Below are positions 6,161 through 7,437 of a DNA stretch of 7,437 bases, piece by piece. How positions within the stretch are numbered: the first letter of the stretch is position 1; every line of letters starts with the position of its first letter. Origin of the DNA: Candidatus Odyssella thessalonicensis (lineage in GTDB: Bacteria > Pseudomonadota > Alphaproteobacteria > Bin65); the NCBI GenBank assembly GCA_005240015.1, contig SBBV01000334.1:1-7437 (forward strand), given 5' to 3'. The notes below the pieces were generated by a model. The model had not been told where the DNA came from. It made no database searches and saw nothing but the letters and a program-made list of their open reading frames with translations. The position numbers and the translations under genes were made by a program.

Positions 6161-6214
6161 CGCGCCCATGGCGGCGAAGGCGCGCTGTATGTGTTGCTGA
6201 AGCGGAAGCAGTAG
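6161..6214 (+). pseudogene. Relic of an smr gene 3' end (last 18 codons with stop)
   Basis: Read on the plus strand the translation is RAHGGEGALYVLLKRKQ followed by TAG, against RAHGGEGAMYVLLKRKR and TAG at 4561-4614. The two align without gaps, 46 of 54 bases identical. Of the eight differences six are synonymous; the other two change Met to Leu and Arg to Gln. The stretch 6131-6160 stays in frame and keeps weak resemblance, but clear homology begins at 6161. No start codon or Smr core (LDLHG) is present, so this is a fragment. It lies between the hydrolase start and the vapC end, opposite in strand to both. Confidence 0.85.
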
Positions 6215-6231
6215 CCGTTGGCGAGAGGCAT

Positions 6232-6648
6232 TCACCTCGCGGCTGGTTCTAAAAGGTCAATCCCGAGGTCGGCGAAGTGCCGCCTGTTGAATGTCGCGAG
6301 CTGGGCGCGATGCGCGCGAACGATGCCAGCGATCTGCATATCGCGGAACTCCACCGGCCGGCCCAGCCTTTGCCGATGCCCGACCAACTCGGCCGCGGAC
6401 TTCGCCGCCGTCGCGTCAAACGGCAGCACGCGATCGCCGATTTCGGCCATCGTGGCCGCTAACGCCTGCTCGAGGTTTTGTCGCCTCCGGGAGTGAGCCA
6501 ATAGCTCGATTCCGGTTTGAATTTCGAAAATCGTGATCGCGGTCGTGTACACCTCGGTTTCGGCCTGGCGATTCAGCCAGTGTCGCACGGAAGCGTCCGG
6601 CTCCGGGCGCATGAGCGCAGAGAGAACGTTCGTATCGAGGACGATCAC
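6232..6648 (-). CDS. vapC: PIN-domain toxin, VapC/FitB type
   Basis: This 138-residue protein is the usual size of FitB/VapC toxins, which are Mg-dependent ribonucleases. PIN motifs are IVLDTNVLSALMRPEP with Asp5 at the N-terminus, TIFEIQTGIE with Glu42, and EFRDMQIAGIVRAH with Asp103. The C-terminal block reads ATFNRRHF (118-125), where most relatives have ATRN, so an Arg is replaced by Phe; the acidic residues are intact. The start is GTG at 6648-6646, overlapping the antitoxin stop as GTGA, which gives translational coupling and the standard antitoxin-first order. The gene is convergent with the smr relic. Base composition is less GC-rich than the neighbours (6481-6540 is about half GC), hinting at acquisition. 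The cellular RNA target cannot be read from the sequence. Confidence 0.92.
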   Translation of the reverse strand: MIVLDTNVLSALMRPEPDASVRHWLNRQAETEVYTTAITIFEIQTGIELLAHSRRRQNLEQALAATMAEIGDRVLPFDATAAKSAAELVGHRQRLGRPVEFRDMQIAGIVRAHRAQLATFNRRHFADLGIDLLEPAAR

Positions 6649-6896
6649 TTTCCGAAGCGCGCCGGACGCACGGGAAATCCGCGGAATTCGCGGATTTCGC
6701 CCTCCGCAAATCCAATCCGCTTGAAGCGGCGGGCGATGCGAGTACCCAGCCCCTCGCGGTTCTTGGCCAGCGGCTTCACTGCTTCGCGCAGGATATGCCG
6801 CGCTTCTTCCTCCATGCTACGGCCGTGTTTCTCCGCCCGGCGTTTCAGCCGTTCCTTCACGTCGCGGTCAAGCTTGCGGACAATGAGCTGGGCCAT
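6645..6896 (-). CDS. vapB: FitA-like ribbon-helix-helix antitoxin
   Basis: This 83-residue antitoxin partners the VapC/FitB toxin. The N-terminal beta-strand and two helices (AQLIVRKLDRDVKERLKRRAEKHGRSMEEEARHILREAV, residues 2-40) form the DNA-binding ribbon-helix-helix of the FitA family, with the typical RSMEEEAR turn. The C-terminal half (GLGTRIARRFKRIGFAEGEI, ending RPARFGK) is the segment that wraps and blocks the toxin in FitAB. The ATG at 6896 is chosen over an upstream in-frame ATG at 6923 because the latter lies inside the predicted -10 box and operator, and because family members start MAQL. The stop is TGA at 6647-6645 in the GTGA overlap. The pair should repress its own promoter. 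Confidence 0.92.
   Translation of the reverse strand: MAQLIVRKLDRDVKERLKRRAEKHGRSMEEEARHILREAVKPLAKNREGLGTRIARRFKRIGFAEGEIREFRGFPVRPARFGK
6674..6698 (-). other. Hairpin in the 3' end of vapB
   Basis: GAAATCCGC (6674-6682) and GCGGATTTC (6690-6698) are a perfect 9-bp inverted repeat around GGAATTC. On the vapBC transcript the hairpin ends 25 nt before the vapC start codon, so it could affect toxin translation or mRNA processing. It lies within coding sequence, where chance or codon constraint is also possible. Confidence 0.4.
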
Positions 6897-6914
6897 ACAG
6901 CGGCTCTCGGAGAG

Positions 6915-6930
6915 TGATATCATGATATCA
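6915..6930. promoter_or_regulatory. Palindromic operator of the toxin-antitoxin pair
   Basis: The octamer TGATATCA occurs twice in direct tandem (6915-6922 and 6923-6930). Each octamer is self-complementary, so the whole 16 bp is a perfect palindrome and also a tandem repeat. This suits two dimers of a ribbon-helix-helix protein. It covers the predicted -10 box and lies 18 bp upstream of the vapB start, the expected place for FitA/VapB autorepression. It is strikingly AT-rich in a GC-rich setting. Confidence 0.7.
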
Positions 6931-6951
6931 GTAGGCGCCGCCAGCCGGCAA
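6922..6951 (-). promoter_or_regulatory. Predicted sigma70-type promoter of vapBC
   Basis: On the minus strand TTGCCG (6951-6946, four of six consensus bases) is followed after 18 nt by TATCAT (6927-6922, five of six). Transcription would start near 6915, leaving a leader of about 18 nt before the ATG at 6896. The -10 box sits inside the TGATATCA operator. Confidence 0.5.
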
Positions 6952-6962
6952 GATGCGGCCGC

Positions 6963-7437
6963 TCAAAGAATGAACCGACTCAGATCCGCGTTCTTCGCGA
7001 GGTCGCCGACCTTGGCGGCGACGTAGGCGCGGTCGATCGTGAGCGAGGTGCCGGCCCTGTCGGTGGCGGCGAAGCTGATCTCCTCGAGCACCTTCTCCAT
7101 CACCGTGTGGAGGCGGCGCGCGCCGATGTTCTCGACGCTCTGGTTGATCTCGGCCGCGGTGTCGGCGATCGCGTCGATGCCGTCCTCGGAAAAATCGAGC
7201 GTCACCTGCTCGGTGGCGAGCAGCGCCTTGTATTGCTTGACGAGGCTGTTCTCGGGCTCGCGCAGGATGCGGCAAAAATCGTCGCGCGTGAGCGCTTTCA
7301 ACTCGACGCGGATCGGCAGGCGGCCCTGGAGCTCGGGCAGGAGGTCCGAGGGCTTCGAGAAGTGGAATGCGCCCGAGGCGATGAACAGGATGTGGTCGGA
7401 CTTCACCGGCCCGTGCTTGGTCGCGACGGTCGTGCCC
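6963..7437 (-). CDS. hslU: ATP-dependent protease ATPase subunit HslU, C-terminal part (5' end outside window)
   Basis: The frame runs from the right edge to TGA at 6965-6963. HslU is the AAA+ unfoldase that feeds substrates to the HslV peptidase in the cytoplasm. Visible family blocks are [19 protein letters not shown] and [22 protein letters not shown], then [50 protein letters not shown] (including the sensor-2 GARR motif) and the terminal DLSRFIL. The last residues are those that insert into HslV, so the C-terminus is intact. The AUG-like start seen at 7406 is an internal GTG (Val), not the gene start. hslV is probably upstream, beyond the right edge. No terminator is seen between the stop and the vapBC promoter, so read-through into vapBC is possible. 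Confidence 0.96.
   Translation of the reverse strand, partial: GTTVATKHGPVKSDHILFIASGAFHFSKPSDLLPELQGRLPIRVELKALTRDDFCRILREPENSLVKQYKALLATEQVTLDFSEDGIDAIADTAAEINQSVENIGARRLHTVMEKVLEEISFAATDRAGTSLTIDRAYVAAKVGDLAKNADLSRFIL

Noticed and set aside
5185..6231. 348-codon minus-strand frame overlapping the hydrolase
   Set aside because: It is a shifted frame over a gene with a complete catalytic triad, and its product has no recognisable domain.

Overview
The window is GC-rich and tightly packed, and reads as chromosomal DNA from an alphaproteobacterium, probably of the Rhizobiales/Rhodospirillales type. The support is the alphaproteobacterial style of MltA, of the Smr-domain protein with a proline-rich linker, of HslU and of the FitAB/VapBC pair, together with frequent palindromic repeats. 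Genus cannot be read from the sequence.

Layout, left to right. Positions 1-660 (+) hold the C-terminal part of the lytic transglycosylase MltA. Positions 655-867 are a long imperfect inverted repeat that starts on the mltA stop codon and can fold into a hairpin of about 210 nt. Next comes a (+) operon, lutA (935-1726), lutB (1794-3233), lutC (3230-3928) and an Smr-domain gene (3925-4614), with ATGA overlaps at the last two junctions. A REP-like palindromic spacer lies between lutA and lutB and carries the lutB ribosome binding site. A different palindromic repeat is embedded in frame in the linker of the Smr protein. After this come a small secreted protein of unknown function (4782-5243, +) and a convergent membrane-anchored alpha/beta hydrolase (5277-6119, -). 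Just beyond the hydrolase start, at 6161-6214 (+), is a relic of a second smr 3' end, stop codon included. The right end, all on (-), has a FitAB/VapBC-type toxin-antitoxin pair (6232-6896) with an AT-rich palindromic operator and promoter (6915-6951), and then the C-terminal part of hslU (6963 to the edge).

How the genes work together. LutABC is the iron-sulfur/LUD-domain system known from other bacteria for oxidising L-lactate to pyruvate. No permease (lldP/lctP type) or regulator (lutR type) is visible here. The smr gene is translationally coupled to lutC. MltA (cell-wall turnover) and HslU (ATPase of the HslUV protease) are housekeeping genes flanking what looks like a variable region.

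The most unusual signals are: (i) the second smr 3' end, 1.6 kb downstream of the intact gene, whose differences from it are mostly synonymous; (ii) the in-frame palindromic repeat inside smr; (iii) the long inverted repeat exactly at the mltA stop; (iv) the tandem TGATATCA operator overlapping the toxin-antitoxin promoter. No CRISPR array, rRNA, tRNA, transposase or integrase gene was seen.
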